Part shown: positions 37,501-46,433 of the stretch, piece by piece
Numbering within the stretch: the first letter of the stretch is position 1
Layout of the letters: each line of letters begins with the position of its first letter
NCBI RefSeq assembly: GCF_017874215.1
Contig: NZ_JAGGLB010000001.1
Location: 310,001 to 374,000 of the forward strand
Length of the DNA: 64,000 nt
Direction of reading: 5' to 3'
Source of the DNA: Paenibacillus eucommiae
GTDB taxonomy: Bacteria > Bacillota > Bacilli > Paenibacillales > NBRC-103111
Notes under the pieces: generated by a model
Databases searched by the model: none
Told to the model about the DNA's origin: nothing
What the model saw: only the letters and a program-made list of their open reading frames with translations
Translations under genes and position numbers: made by a program

Positions 37501-40500
37501 TGCTCTCCGGATAACCAAGGTCGGGACTTAAATCGAGCCCAAAAGCTATTAACCCCAGATTCAGATTATCCGCATGCCCATGTGCATAGTTGCGCCCGTA
37601 ATACATCCACATATCCCGTAGTGTATTAGATCCCATTCCATTGCGGACAGTCTGTGCCTGACCATCAAGCAGCGCGAGTTCGAACAGAGCCATCTTGTTG
37701 CTGCTGGAGAGCGGACTTTTCCCTGTATGGATAAATTCGATCGTATGTGTTCCGGCACTCATTGGAAAAATCCCAAGGGATTCACGGTCCTGACGGGTAC
37801 CATGAAAGTCAATTTCGCGAATAGACTGCCCGTCGAGTTTTACCAGATACTTGCCGGACCCTCCATACCAGATAGAACGGGCAGGCTTGAGCAATACCTC
37901 ATAGCTGTCAGCCGCTGCAACCTGCAATACAAAGGAAATCGAGTCCCCTTCGGCTGCAGGCACAAACTCCAGCGTGCCACTCTTCGTTGACACTACAGCG
38001 TCTGCACTCTTCGTTCCAATAGGAAGCTGCTGGAACGGGTATCGGATGCCAAGAATATCCGCCGGATTATTCCCATCACGCAGTGCTGCAAATCCAAAGC
38101 CGGTCATATTGGTACTATCTAGCTTCAGTAATCCATGCTCATCGATGGCCGCCTGAATATCATCCGCAATTTGTTCAGCATTTTGCGAAAAAATATTGCC
38201 ATGTATACCGGCGGTGCTGTTATCATTCAAGAAATAAGCAAGCTGCGCAAAAATCGGATCGCCATACTTCTCGAATGCCTTAAGCATCTGGACCTGATCG
38301 AAAGCCAACCACGGATTTCCCGTTCTGCTGGCATCCCCGATGTTCGCAGTGTAACGTTCACCTAACATAAGCGGATAAAGCGCCGAAAACATTTTACGAA
38401 ATTTAACGTTTTCATACAGATCCGCGCTGGAGTAACCATCGTAACCGTCCAGTATATCCGCCGTTTCCAAATAAGAATTCAACCACAACATGTTATAAGC
38501 CGCTGACGATTCGTTACCTGCACCGTCCCGGTCAACCTCGTTGACAAAGGTAACGCCCATATTGCCGCCGCTTACGTAATATGGCGGCCATTCCAAACCG
38601 CCCGAAGCAAAGTTAAAGTCCAGCCACTCTTTGGTCTCAGGAAGCTTATCATAGACGACTGCCGCCATCGCAAGTGCACTTTGGTGAACTCCGTTATTTC
38701 CGGCCATTTGAGCTGCTTTCGTTCCCGAATACACTTGTTCAACAATCCCCGTTTCAATGTTTTTGCGAATTCCCGTTGCAGAGCTTTTAAACGGTCCCAA
38801 ATCATAGGTCTGAGCTTTTCCTTGCAAAAATTGAATTAACAGCGGATCATCCATCGCCGGATAGAAGGCATCATAGGCTCTCATGAGATCTTTAGTCAAG
38901 AAAGGCTCCCACATATTCCCTATTGCCTTGCCCAATCCTGTAAATCCATGAGAATTAAAATAATTTGTCATGCCGTACACAGAAATATCCTGACTGGGAT
39001 ACACATCAGCTATGCGGTCTAACAAAACCGTTCCTGCACGCGAATACTTGGTATCGCCAGTATATAAATAGGCATCACGCAGCGAATTCAATGCTTTGCG
39101 CATCTCTCCGGTCCCATCATAGGCCCCCCACATCCAATGCACATAATAAGCAATAAAGGTAAAATAGTTACCGTTCTCGTCAATCCAGCCCATGCCGTCA
39201 TCTACGCCCCAGGTAAGCCCCTTCTCAGGGTAAAGTTCATTGACCAGAAACTGCGGGTCGGCCAAATTCCGGTCAAATAGCCCATTTTCATTTAAACCGC
39301 TCTCATAATAGCTTTTAAAATCATTCGTAGGAAACTTATAGCCGCTGCTTGGATCCGTTATTTTCCATGGTTCGTTGATCGGATCAAGCGTGTAGGGATA
39401 AACGCCAAATAAATCTATTTCTTTTCCCGTAATGGGACTTCCTAATGTTTGATTAACGAATACGCTCCTTGGCAAGCTTTGCGGAGGTACCAGATTCCAT
39501 AAAAAATCCAATCCTTTGGCCATATAAACATCCGCTTGAGCAACTGCGCTGTCTTTCATGCTTTTTGCCCAATCATAGTTTTCAATGTTGCTGCGCGCAG
39601 CCTGCACTTTACTAGCTGTATACAGGGTGCTGCGTGTTTTGACACTGGTTAATTCATGAACCTCGACCGGAAGACTTGCGCTATACGTGGCTCCATTATA
39701 CTCCATCGTTGCCCGGATCATAGTCTCTCCAATACCCGTGGCTTCCAGCTTGCCGCTCTGCGGATTCACAATCGCTACAGCTTCATCATCACTTGTGTAG
39801 CTTACTTGAATGCCAGCCAGAATAGCCTGGGTACCATTGTTCAAAATGATTTTAGGTGCTAATTGGGTACGGGTTCCTATAAATAATTCCGGATCTTTCC
39901 AGTCGATCAATAGTTCTCTTATATCCAGAGGCCCCACCACCGGATCTAAAATGAATTTCGTCGGATGCAGGTTGCGTCTCCATGATCCCGCCGTATGGCC
40001 GATCGCTTCCAGCTTCAGCTCATGCATACCCGCCTCCAGATCCATAGCTCCGATTGCTGTCACAGCGCTTTCAAATTGGTGGGCCATATCGGCAGGGTCA
40101 TAAAAATCAAAGGTGCCGATAGCTTTGCCATCGATATACAGCCTGCTTATGCCCCCAATATCCATCAATTGTCCCTGAAAATTGACATGATACGTGCCGG
40201 CAGCTGGGACATAAAATCCGAACGAGCGCCCCTGACCGTCAGCAGCTGCTTCAATACTGATCAAGGTATCAAACATGCCGACTCCAGGAGATACACCAAG
40301 CGGGGGACCTATCAAATGCCAGTTTTCCGTCCCCGGAACCAAATTTGTTTTATTGAACAAGTACGTAAGTAATTTCTGCTGTGCAGCTTGCACAGTAACC
40401 GGAAGGGTCCCTGTATACGTTGCGCCCTCATAAACAACGGTTGCTGTAATTGTCGCCGCTCCCAGCCCTTTGGCCTCCAGCAGGCCGCTTTGCGCATCAA

Positions 40501-41962
40501 TCATTGCTACTGCCGTATCACTGCTTTGATAACTAATCTCCGCTCCTATCAAATTCGGCTGTGAGCCGTCGCTTAAAGTCGTCTTGGCGGTTAATTGGGT
40601 GCGGGTTCCTATATTTAATTCAGGCGCACTCCACTGTATCGATACCCCCGTCACATTCACCGCTCCAGCAGCCGGTTCCAAAATGAACTTGGTAGGATGC
40701 AGATTGCGCCGCCACGAACCGGCTGTATGACCAATCGCTTCCAGTTTCAGTTCATGCATACCCGCTGTCAGATTCATTACTGCGATGGAGGTCACTTCAC
40801 TTTCAAATTGATTGGCCATGTCCGCCACATCGTAAAAATCAAAAATCCCGATGGGGCTGCCGTCGACATACACCCTGCTGATGCCGCCCAGATCCATCAA
40901 TTGCCCCTGCAGTTGGACGAAATAGCTGCCAGTTGCAGGAACATCAAAGCCGAATGAACGGGCATGGCCGTCCTGGAAGGCATCGATACTGATCAGCGTA
41001 TCGAACATGCCCACTGTGGGAACGGCACCTTCACCAGTCGCCGGCCCGATCAGATGCCACTCTGGCGTTCCTGGATTCAGGGTGCTTGCCTTAAATAAAT
41101 ACTTAACCTGTGTAGGCTGCGCATCTTGCACGGTAATCGGAAGGCTCCCTGTATATGTCGCTCCTTCATAGACCACAGTCGCCGTTATCGTCGTCGATCC
41201 GGAGCCTGTGGCCTCGAGCATGCCGCTTTGCGCATCGACTACGGCCACATTGGTATCACCGCTTTGGTAGCTTATCTGAGCTCCTATCAAATTCGGCTGG
41301 GTACCATCGGTCAATGTCGTTTTGGCTGTTAATTGGGCGCGGGTTCCTATTTTTAATTGCGGCGCATCCCACTGTATGGAAACACCAGCCACATTTACAG
41401 AATCTGTAACCGCTTCCAAAATAAATTTAGTTGGATGCAAATTACGCCGCCATGATCCGGCTGTATGCCCGATTGCTTCCAGTTTCAATTCATGCATCCC
41501 CGCTTCCAGGTTCATCACAGCAAGGGGTGTCACTTCACTTTCAAACTGATTAGCCATGTCTGCAATATCGTAAAAATCGAAGATGCCAACAGGATTGTTA
41601 TCGACATACACCCTGCTGATGCCGCCCATGTCCATCAATTGTCCCTGCAGCTTGACGATATAGGTTCCAGTTGCAGGAACATCAAAGCCGAAAGAACGTG
41701 CGTGTCCATCCTGAAATGCATCTACGCTGATCAGGGTATCGAACATGCTAACTGTAGGTACGACGCCTTCACCGGTCGCCGGACCGATCAAATGCCACTC
41801 TGGCGTGCCTGGATTCAAGGTACTCGATTTAAATAAATAGGTCACTTCATTTCCTTCAGCCTTAGATGATGTAGGTACTATTCCAATCGATCCCAACAAG
41901 ACCGTCAGCACCATAAACACATTGAACATCCTTTTGGCTGCATAGCGCCCGCGACTTTTCAC
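34508..41962 (-). CDS. Giant SLH-anchored heparinase II/III-like lyase with triplicated N-terminal module
   Basis: A secreted wall protein of 2484 residues from the GUG at 41962 (KSRGRYAAKRMFNVFMVLTV signal region), which lies nine bases behind AAGAGGGAG; the frame is open 35 codons further but without a site. Three copies of a unit of about 245 residues follow (DNA about 41845, 41105 and 40370 onward), each a beta-sandwich (HLIGP, FDFYD, SWRRNLHPTKFIL) plus a BIG2 domain. Then comes a heparinase/alginate-lyase-like region (about residues 770-1750) with VNEVDRDGAGNESS, GRNYAHGHADNLNLG and SHNTVVVD; an extra beta-sandwich sits inside it just before the GHADN motif. An Fn3 domain, a Pro/Gly linker, a pre-SLH domain and three SLH domains end the protein. 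It is likely the surface lyase feeding the importer at 46434-49940. Confidence 0.85.
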   Translation of the reverse strand: MKSRGRYAAKRMFNVFMVLTVLLGSIGIVPTSSKAEGNEVTYLFKSSTLNPGTPEWHLIGPATGEGVVPTVSMFDTLISVDAFQDGHARSFGFDVPATGTYIVKLQGQLMDMGGISRVYVDNNPVGIFDFYDIADMANQFESEVTPLAVMNLEAGMHELKLEAIGHTAGSWRRNLHPTKFILEAVTDSVNVAGVSIQWDAPQLKIGTRAQLTAKTTLTDGTQPNLIGAQISYQSGDTNVAVVDAQSGMLEATGSGSTTITATVVYEGATYTGSLPITVQDAQPTQVKYLFKASTLNPGTPEWHLIGPATGEGAVPTVGMFDTLISIDAFQDGHARSFGFDVPATGSYFVQLQGQLMDLGGISRVYVDGSPIGIFDFYDVADMANQFESEVTSIAVMNLTAGMHELKLEAIGHTAGSWRRNLHPTKFILEPAAGAVNVTGVSIQWSAPELNIGTRTQLTAKTTLSDGSQPNLIGAEISYQSSDTAVAMIDAQSGLLEAKGLGAATITATVVYEGATYTGTLPVTVQAAQQKLLTYLFNKTNLVPGTENWHLIGPPLGVSPGVGMFDTLISIEAAADGQGRSFGFYVPAAGTYHVNFQGQLMDIGGISRLYIDGKAIGTFDFYDPADMAHQFESAVTAIGAMDLEAGMHELKLEAIGHTAGSWRRNLHPTKFILDPVVGPLDIRELLIDWKDPELFIGTRTQLAPKIILNNGTQAILAGIQVSYTSDDEAVAIVNPQSGKLEATGIGETMIRATMEYNGATYSASLPVEVHELTSVKTRSTLYTASKVQAARSNIENYDWAKSMKDSAVAQADVYMAKGLDFLWNLVPPQSLPRSVFVNQTLGSPITGKEIDLFGVYPYTLDPINEPWKITDPSSGYKFPTNDFKSYYESGLNENGLFDRNLADPQFLVNELYPEKGLTWGVDDGMGWIDENGNYFTFIAYYVHWMWGAYDGTGEMRKALNSLRDAYLYTGDTKYSRAGTVLLDRIADVYPSQDISVYGMTNYFNSHGFTGLGKAIGNMWEPFLTKDLMRAYDAFYPAMDDPLLIQFLQGKAQTYDLGPFKSSATGIRKNIETGIVEQVYSGTKAAQMAGNNGVHQSALAMAAVVYDKLPETKEWLDFNFASGGLEWPPYYVSGGNMGVTFVNEVDRDGAGNESSAAYNMLWLNSYLETADILDGYDGYSSADLYENVKFRKMFSALYPLMLGERYTANIGDASRTGNPWLAFDQVQMLKAFEKYGDPIFAQLAYFLNDNSTAGIHGNIFSQNAEQIADDIQAAIDEHGLLKLDSTNMTGFGFAALRDGNNPADILGIRYPFQQLPIGTKSADAVVSTKSGTLEFVPAAEGDSISFVLQVAAADSYEVLLKPARSIWYGGSGKYLVKLDGQSIREIDFHGTRQDRESLGIFPMSAGTHTIEFIHTGKSPLSSSNKMALFELALLDGQAQTVRNGMGSNTLRDMWMYYGRNYAHGHADNLNLGLIAFGLDLSPDLGYPESTQATDTHNHEWVRNTISHNTVVVDQTKQGEQWSGTPKQFDDGSMVKLIDVEGDDVYPQTELYKRTSAMIHVDDANSYVVDFFRVKGGSEHHFSFHGAEGEVTVEGLNMETQATGSYAGPDVPFGTRISDEHGGGSGYTGSGFHYLKNVERDTAPSSQYSVDWAIKDTWKVLAQPENIHLRLTMLNDVDEVALADGIPSRTEKGNPESLRYMVAKRSGTDLQSTFTSVIEPYKDERFISSMSNLEVKAGGVVAADMDVRAVKVTLENGRVDYIISALNPNITYTIADKLKFKGSFGVYSELNGQPVYSYVNEGTLIGQISSTEINTNPGSISGTIVDFTKLLQMDNEIIVDMDLQGHPATDLVNRTIYVQNDGLRKAVYKITGITDQGNGRYALSIGDITLIRSYKDDHDFNKGFIYDIAAGAGFRIPLSYVWQEVQEPEVTIPAAPQNVQAQAGNGAVTLTWDAVSPAAAGTVSYSVYWTQGAASAAPGDFSLWHSQAGITGQTHTVSGLMNGQTYTFAVKAVNTAGASAASAAVEAAPAAPPGGGGEEGGTGTPPPSPSPSSAPKAKGDSEGGFQDGIRLALNGNAQDGKAGKVHVGTENNKKVTTVTVDEAKLNGLLAGAAQGYTVSIEANNGSDIVAGELNARLLRTMAEKTAVLELKTEYGGYKLPAERINLVDLLAQLGAESGAALEDILIRVEIANLGKGVSNAAPKLAEGLELLAPLVEFKVTATYKGKTVTIGTFNDYVERMIVIPGGGDGSKAGKVTTGVVILNDGTALHVPTRIVSQDGTNQAYIKTMTNSIYTVIQNEKTFDDISKHWGRSAIEELASRLVIQGVDEKHFVPDKDITRAEFVTIAVRALGLREGTAAVKFSDVKPADWYHDAVSTAVSYGLLEGYADGTFKPGKRITREEAMVIVSRAMKIAHMEMQLDPGREEQLLSQFADSVEFSSWARESAAINMNYGIINGAYGTVRPQDSITRAETASVMQLLLQKSGLIT

Positions 41963-42082
41963 TCGAAAACACTCCCTCTTATTCTGATTATATAGACTGC
42001 TCAGCAGCCGCTTGGCCTCAGTGTAGAAGGCCTCTTGAAAATCACACCTGCAACACCTCCTCTCCATGTGCTTCTCACGAGC

Positions 42083-43429
42083 TTATTTCGACATACGTCC
42101 TATCCCCTCAGCCACTTGCCCAATTATGATATCCTCAATTTCGGGAATGAACGGCCCATGAAGTCCAAAATAGTAATTGCATTCAGCTTCATAACCACCC
42201 TCGCCAATAATTTGGCGGGTCGGAACATAACTGAACACACCATTCGTATACCCAAGGACAATCATGCTTCCATTTCCGAATAACCGCTTGATTTTCAAAG
42301 CATATCCCGTCGTCACTTCTCCCTCCATGGCAATCAGGCTCGTGTCTTTATCCAGCTGCCACAGGGATATGTAGAAGGGCACCCGGTCTTTGATCGTTCC
42401 ATTCTCGATCGCCTTGACTGTGCGCAGAGCTGCGGAGCGGTGAAAATCATCCTGCTGCGGATCCTCTGCGATGGTTTTATAGAAAGAAGCTGGCAATTGC
42501 TCGGTATACAGCAGCGGATCGCATAGCTCAGCCCGGAATTGGCACTGCACAGTCTTGAACGAACCCTGCTCCATAAGAGCAATAATATCCTGAGCCAGCA
42601 CATTGCTGACTTGATGGAGGCTCTCTTCATCACACGACACAAACTCGTCCTCGACGGCTCCTGGCCGTGGCTTCAATTCACCCCCACAGCCCTGCAGAAA
42701 TATCGCAACGGCACCCGGATACCGGTCCTCCAGCCTGGCGGAAACAGAACCTGCGAAATCATTGCCAAACTTGTAATTGTCGGATCCCATCGCTGTGGTA
42801 TGGCAGCCGTAACAATACACGATGCCCCGTATTTCACCAGCCTGGCCGGCCAGCTTCAGAATGAACAAATCCTTATCGATTTCCCCTTCGTAATAAGGCA
42901 TCCATCGCACGCCACCCGTTCCGTCCGGCCGCCTCCGACTGCAGGCAAAGTCTGACGATCCGCGGGCCATCTGAAGCTCACCTTCCGTCAAATTTTCGTA
43001 ACACGAGCCTACCATCCGCAGCAAAGTGTCGCGAAGCAGGACGTAATAAGCCTCATCTTCGGCATAATCCAGCTCACTCTCATCGTAGGCCCAGCCGGAT
43101 TGACCGATGCTGTAGCCGCCTCTGCGAAGCGAGGGATCAAGGCCTGTCAAAAATACAGAGTGATGCGTATGTGAGAAGTTAATCAGCACCTCCTCATGCG
43201 CAAGTCCGTATGCGCTCTTCAATGCATCCTTGATGCCAACAACAAAGCTGCGATCCGATCCAAGCGCATCGATAGTCACGATCAAGAGGGAGCGGTCGGC
43301 CTGCATCAACGTTGCCGTCATATAGAGCGGTTCCAGCACGCCTTCACTCTTGTGCGTTCTGCTCCCAAACCCGTGCATGTATACCGGGTTCTGTGGAGTT
43401 ATCTGTTCTTTTGCTATACCAAATTTCAT
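42083..43429 (-). CDS. Ceramidase-family protein, paralogue B
   Basis: About 448 residues, paralogue of 32955-34292 with the same motifs: QITPQNPVYMHGFG, VTIDALGSDRSF, INFSHTHHSVFLTG (candidate zinc histidines), CYGCHTTAMGS, FLQGCGGELKP and PEIEDIIIGQVAE. No signal peptide. The start is ATG 43429 (MKFGIAKEQ), eight bases behind AGGTGG; a GTG at 43441 overlaps this site. It lies between the response regulator and the giant lyase, so the two paralogues bracket the lyase gene. Likely an amidohydrolase for N-acylated sugars rather than a ceramidase (inference). Confidence 0.75.
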   Translation of the reverse strand: MKFGIAKEQITPQNPVYMHGFGSRTHKSEGVLEPLYMTATLMQADRSLLIVTIDALGSDRSFVVGIKDALKSAYGLAHEEVLINFSHTHHSVFLTGLDPSLRRGGYSIGQSGWAYDESELDYAEDEAYYVLLRDTLLRMVGSCYENLTEGELQMARGSSDFACSRRRPDGTGGVRWMPYYEGEIDKDLFILKLAGQAGEIRGIVYCYGCHTTAMGSDNYKFGNDFAGSVSARLEDRYPGAVAIFLQGCGGELKPRPGAVEDEFVSCDEESLHQVSNVLAQDIIALMEQGSFKTVQCQFRAELCDPLLYTEQLPASFYKTIAEDPQQDDFHRSAALRTVKAIENGTIKDRVPFYISLWQLDKDTSLIAMEGEVTTGYALKIKRLFGNGSMIVLGYTNGVFSYVPTRQIIGEGGYEAECNYYFGLHGPFIPEIEDIIIGQVAEGIGRMSK

Positions 43430-43443
43430 ATTGGATACCACCT

Positions 43444-43510
43444 ATGCCTTTTATTCTCTGCGTTTTATTCCTCATGCCTTTTATTCCTTATGCCTTCTGT
43501 TCCCTTTGCC
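43444..43510. repeat. Degenerate direct repeat before the ceramidase-like gene
   Basis: The 13-base unit ATGCCTTTTATTC occurs in three to four imperfect copies between the regulator stop and the start at 43429. It is another simple repeat of the kind found in several genes here. Confidence 0.5.
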
Positions 43511-43515
43511 TTAAT

Positions 43516-44571
43516 TCATCTAATTCCCAACTGCTTACGGTAATCAGAGGGAGAATACCCCACAACTCGCTTGAATACCCGTACAAAGTACGTATATTCC
43601 GTGTACCCAACCGCACCGGCAACCTCATATACTTTCACATCCGGATCTCCGAGCATTTCCCGGGCTTTATTGATCCGCAGCTCTGTCACATATTCCACGA
43701 AGGTTTTGCCCATCTCTTCCTTGAACAAACGGCTAAGATAAGGATGCGATAGGCCGATTAATTCAGCAGCATCAAACAAAGACAAATGTGGATTCGCATA
43801 CTGGGCTTCAATATAGCTGACCGCTTTCACTACGACGTGACTTTTACGCCAGTTGCGTTCAGTAAGCAGCTCATTCATTACCCCAAGCAGGTGCTCCCGG
43901 ATCATATCCGCATCCCGTGCTGCGTCACCCGTGAAGTCCAGCGGATGGAAAATCTGCTCCGGCAGTTGAGCGCCATAGTTTTCGCGGATACGCTCGTTAA
44001 GGATGTAGACCAGCAGATGGAAGAACTCATATACGTCCTCAACTTCCTTCTCATGCTTAATCCATTCGGAAGACAGCAAGGACCACTCTGCCTCAAACTT
44101 CGGCTTGTCGGCCAGCCAGAGGTATTCAGCAAGCCGCTTTGCATTGCCGCGCCAGGCTTCAATCCAGACGAACTGCTGGGGCAGCTTCCCCTTTTTCTGC
44201 GCGATTTTCTGGGCGACCTGCTGGGTAACCCGATAGAGCTCTTCAGGCTGAATCGGCTTCAGCAAATAGTCATGAACCCCCTGACGGAGTCCCTCCCGTA
44301 CATAATCGAAGTCATTAAATCCCGAGAATAAAATAATTTCGAGCTTGGGCAGCAGACGCCGCGCTTCACCTATCAATTGCAATCCATTCATGACCGGCAT
44401 ATGAATATCTGTCATCAGCACATCAGGAGCCAGCTCCTTGAGCAGCCTCAGACCTTCCTGTCCATCCTTCGCCTCTCCTGCAACCTGACAGCCGTCGATT
44501 TGCCCGATCATTTTACATATACTTTGTCTGATCCAACGTTCATCTTCCACAACAAGCACCTGCAGCATCAT
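43516..44571 (-). CDS. YesN-type response regulator (short form)
   Basis: A 351-residue regulator. The N-terminal receiver domain has the acidic pocket (VVEDE), the phosphoacceptor Asp55 in VLMTDIHMPVMNG and the late lysine in LLKPIQP. The C-terminal AraC domain has two helix-turn-helix motifs (LFDAAELIGLSHPYLSRLF and VYEVAGAVGYTEYTYFVRVF, ending YSPSDYRKQLG). Usual YesN proteins have 500-550 residues; here the central region is about 150 residues shorter. The kinase stop TAG touches this ATG. Together they form a two-component pair controlling the importer and lyase genes. Confidence 0.93.
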   Translation of the reverse strand: MMLQVLVVEDERWIRQSICKMIGQIDGCQVAGEAKDGQEGLRLLKELAPDVLMTDIHMPVMNGLQLIGEARRLLPKLEIILFSGFNDFDYVREGLRQGVHDYLLKPIQPEELYRVTQQVAQKIAQKKGKLPQQFVWIEAWRGNAKRLAEYLWLADKPKFEAEWSLLSSEWIKHEKEVEDVYEFFHLLVYILNERIRENYGAQLPEQIFHPLDFTGDAARDADMIREHLLGVMNELLTERNWRKSHVVVKAVSYIEAQYANPHLSLFDAAELIGLSHPYLSRLFKEEMGKTFVEYVTELRINKAREMLGDPDVKVYEVAGAVGYTEYTYFVRVFKRVVGYSPSDYRKQLGIR

Positions 44572-46362
44572 CTATTCCGCCTTATTGTCATAAGGCACCA
44601 ATAACCGGATAACAGTGCCTTCGACGCCCGATTTTTCAATCCATAAGCCGTAGGGTTCCCCGTAGACAAGCCGCAGCCTTTTGTGAACATTATAGAGTCC
44701 AACACTACCCGAAACAGCCGTCTGATCTTCTTCAACAAGCCTGTTATCGGTCATGCTCTCAAACAAGCGGTTAAATTGCTCCTTCACCTCTGGCGGCATT
44801 CCCCGCCCCTTATCGATAACACGAATTTCGTAACCTGACTGGGAGGAAGAGCCCCTAATACTTACGTAATCCGGATGCAGATTGTAATCCTGATACCCAT
44901 GAATCAGCGCGTTCTCCACCAGCGGCTGAAGCATCAGCTTGACGCAGGGGATTTCCTTCAGTCGCGGCTCCTGATCAACCTCGATTTCAGTAAAGAGATC
45001 TTCATACCGCTCCTTCTGAATATCAAAATAAGTGCGGATATATCGAATCTCATTCCACAAAGAGACAACCTGGGCATCACTATCCATGCTATAGCGGAAA
45101 ATATCAGCCAGGTTGGTTACCATTCTGCTAATCGGCTGCACGCCAGCCAAAATTGCATAAGAATGAATTGTACCGAGCGTGTTGTACAGAAAATGCGGGT
45201 TGATCTGCGACTGCAGCACGGTCAGCATCGATTCCTTCTGCCGCACCTGCATTTCCTTAGCCTTCAGCTGGGACGTATGCTCCACATGAATGAGCCTGCG
45301 GTATTCATCCATCATTCGGTTAAAGCTGCGATACAGCATCCCAATCTCATCTTGCGCTTTCACAGGGGCCCGAACATCCAGATTGCCGGTTTCAGCACGC
45401 TTCATCAGCTGTTGGATCAAGGATAATGACTTAATTAAATAGTAGTTAAAGCCACCCAGCATCAGCAGCACAACAGCGGCAATACAGAGAAAAATAACAA
45501 AAGCCATCGTCCTTAACTGCACAAGCTCGGCAGTCAGATGCTTCATCGGCACCTCGAACATAAGGGTCCATTCAGTCAACTCGGAAGTCCTATAGCTAAT
45601 CATACTTCTGCTCTGCCCGCTGCCCTTCATAACAAACCCGTCTTTCCCCCGCAGTCTGCTAAGCACGGACTCATCAGCGATGGTGCCAATAAGCCGGGTA
45701 TCCGGATGATACATATATTGCCCGAGGCTGTTTAACAAATAAGCCTGACCGACATTTTCAAACTTAAGTCCACCAATGATTTCAGCAAATTTATTCAGCT
45801 TCAGATCGACAATCAGAATGCCTCTGCTCAAGGGCACAAGCGGATCGTAAAATATTTTGAAAGCGGTGACAACTGGGGTAACGTTAAGCCGATTAACACC
45901 TTCAATCGTAAATTCCGTAACAGGAGTTTCCAGATTAAGCAGCTTCAAATAACGCTCATTCCGGTCATCCGATGAATATTCTTCACTGCTGAAGTAGACT
46001 TTCTCATTGATGATGAAGGTAAACTTATAGATGTCATTGCGGCTGGAAAAAAGGTTCTTGTAGAGCTCAGTGCGAATCCGTCTCTGCAGCAGAAATTGCC
46101 CATAATAGTCATCCGGCTTCAGATGCAAAAATTCCTGAATCGACGGATTTAGCAGAAACGGAAGCGTAAGCCTGTCGAGCTCTGATAAATAGGTATGTAT
46201 GTAATTATTGGTTTGATCCAGGAGCATCCGGCTGTAATACGACGCATTATGCTCAATGGTCCGCTCAGTCTGGCTGTACCATAAATAGCCGAGCAGCATA
46301 AACGGCAGGAACAGGCTGATAACAATGATTAAAGCCAGCTTGCGTTTCAAAGAAAATCTCAT
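44572..46362 (-). CDS. YesM-type sensor histidine kinase
   Basis: A 596-residue membrane kinase. Helix 1 (residues 11-30), an extracellular Cache-like sensor, helix 2 (about 285-311), a HAMP domain (about 312-365, RAPVKAQDEIGMLYRSFN), the phosphoacceptor histidine in LQSQINPHFLYNTLGTI (about residue 382) and the ATPase domain with VENALIHGYQ, DKGRGMPPEV and SVGLYNVHKRL. GGGGGAG precedes the ATG. It is encoded directly upstream of its regulator and after the importer genes. Confidence 0.94.
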   Translation of the reverse strand: MRFSLKRKLALIIVISLFLPFMLLGYLWYSQTERTIEHNASYYSRMLLDQTNNYIHTYLSELDRLTLPFLLNPSIQEFLHLKPDDYYGQFLLQRRIRTELYKNLFSSRNDIYKFTFIINEKVYFSSEEYSSDDRNERYLKLLNLETPVTEFTIEGVNRLNVTPVVTAFKIFYDPLVPLSRGILIVDLKLNKFAEIIGGLKFENVGQAYLLNSLGQYMYHPDTRLIGTIADESVLSRLRGKDGFVMKGSGQSRSMISYRTSELTEWTLMFEVPMKHLTAELVQLRTMAFVIFLCIAAVVLLMLGGFNYYLIKSLSLIQQLMKRAETGNLDVRAPVKAQDEIGMLYRSFNRMMDEYRRLIHVEHTSQLKAKEMQVRQKESMLTVLQSQINPHFLYNTLGTIHSYAILAGVQPISRMVTNLADIFRYSMDSDAQVVSLWNEIRYIRTYFDIQKERYEDLFTEIEVDQEPRLKEIPCVKLMLQPLVENALIHGYQDYNLHPDYVSIRGSSSQSGYEIRVIDKGRGMPPEVKEQFNRLFESMTDNRLVEEDQTAVSGSVGLYNVHKRLRLVYGEPYGLWIEKSGVEGTVIRLLVPYDNKAE

Positions 46363-46433
46363 ATCACTCCCCCATTCTGTGCGTTGATCAGAAAATTATA
46401 ACACGAATGGGTGTCTGGTGATGGGGTGAATAT

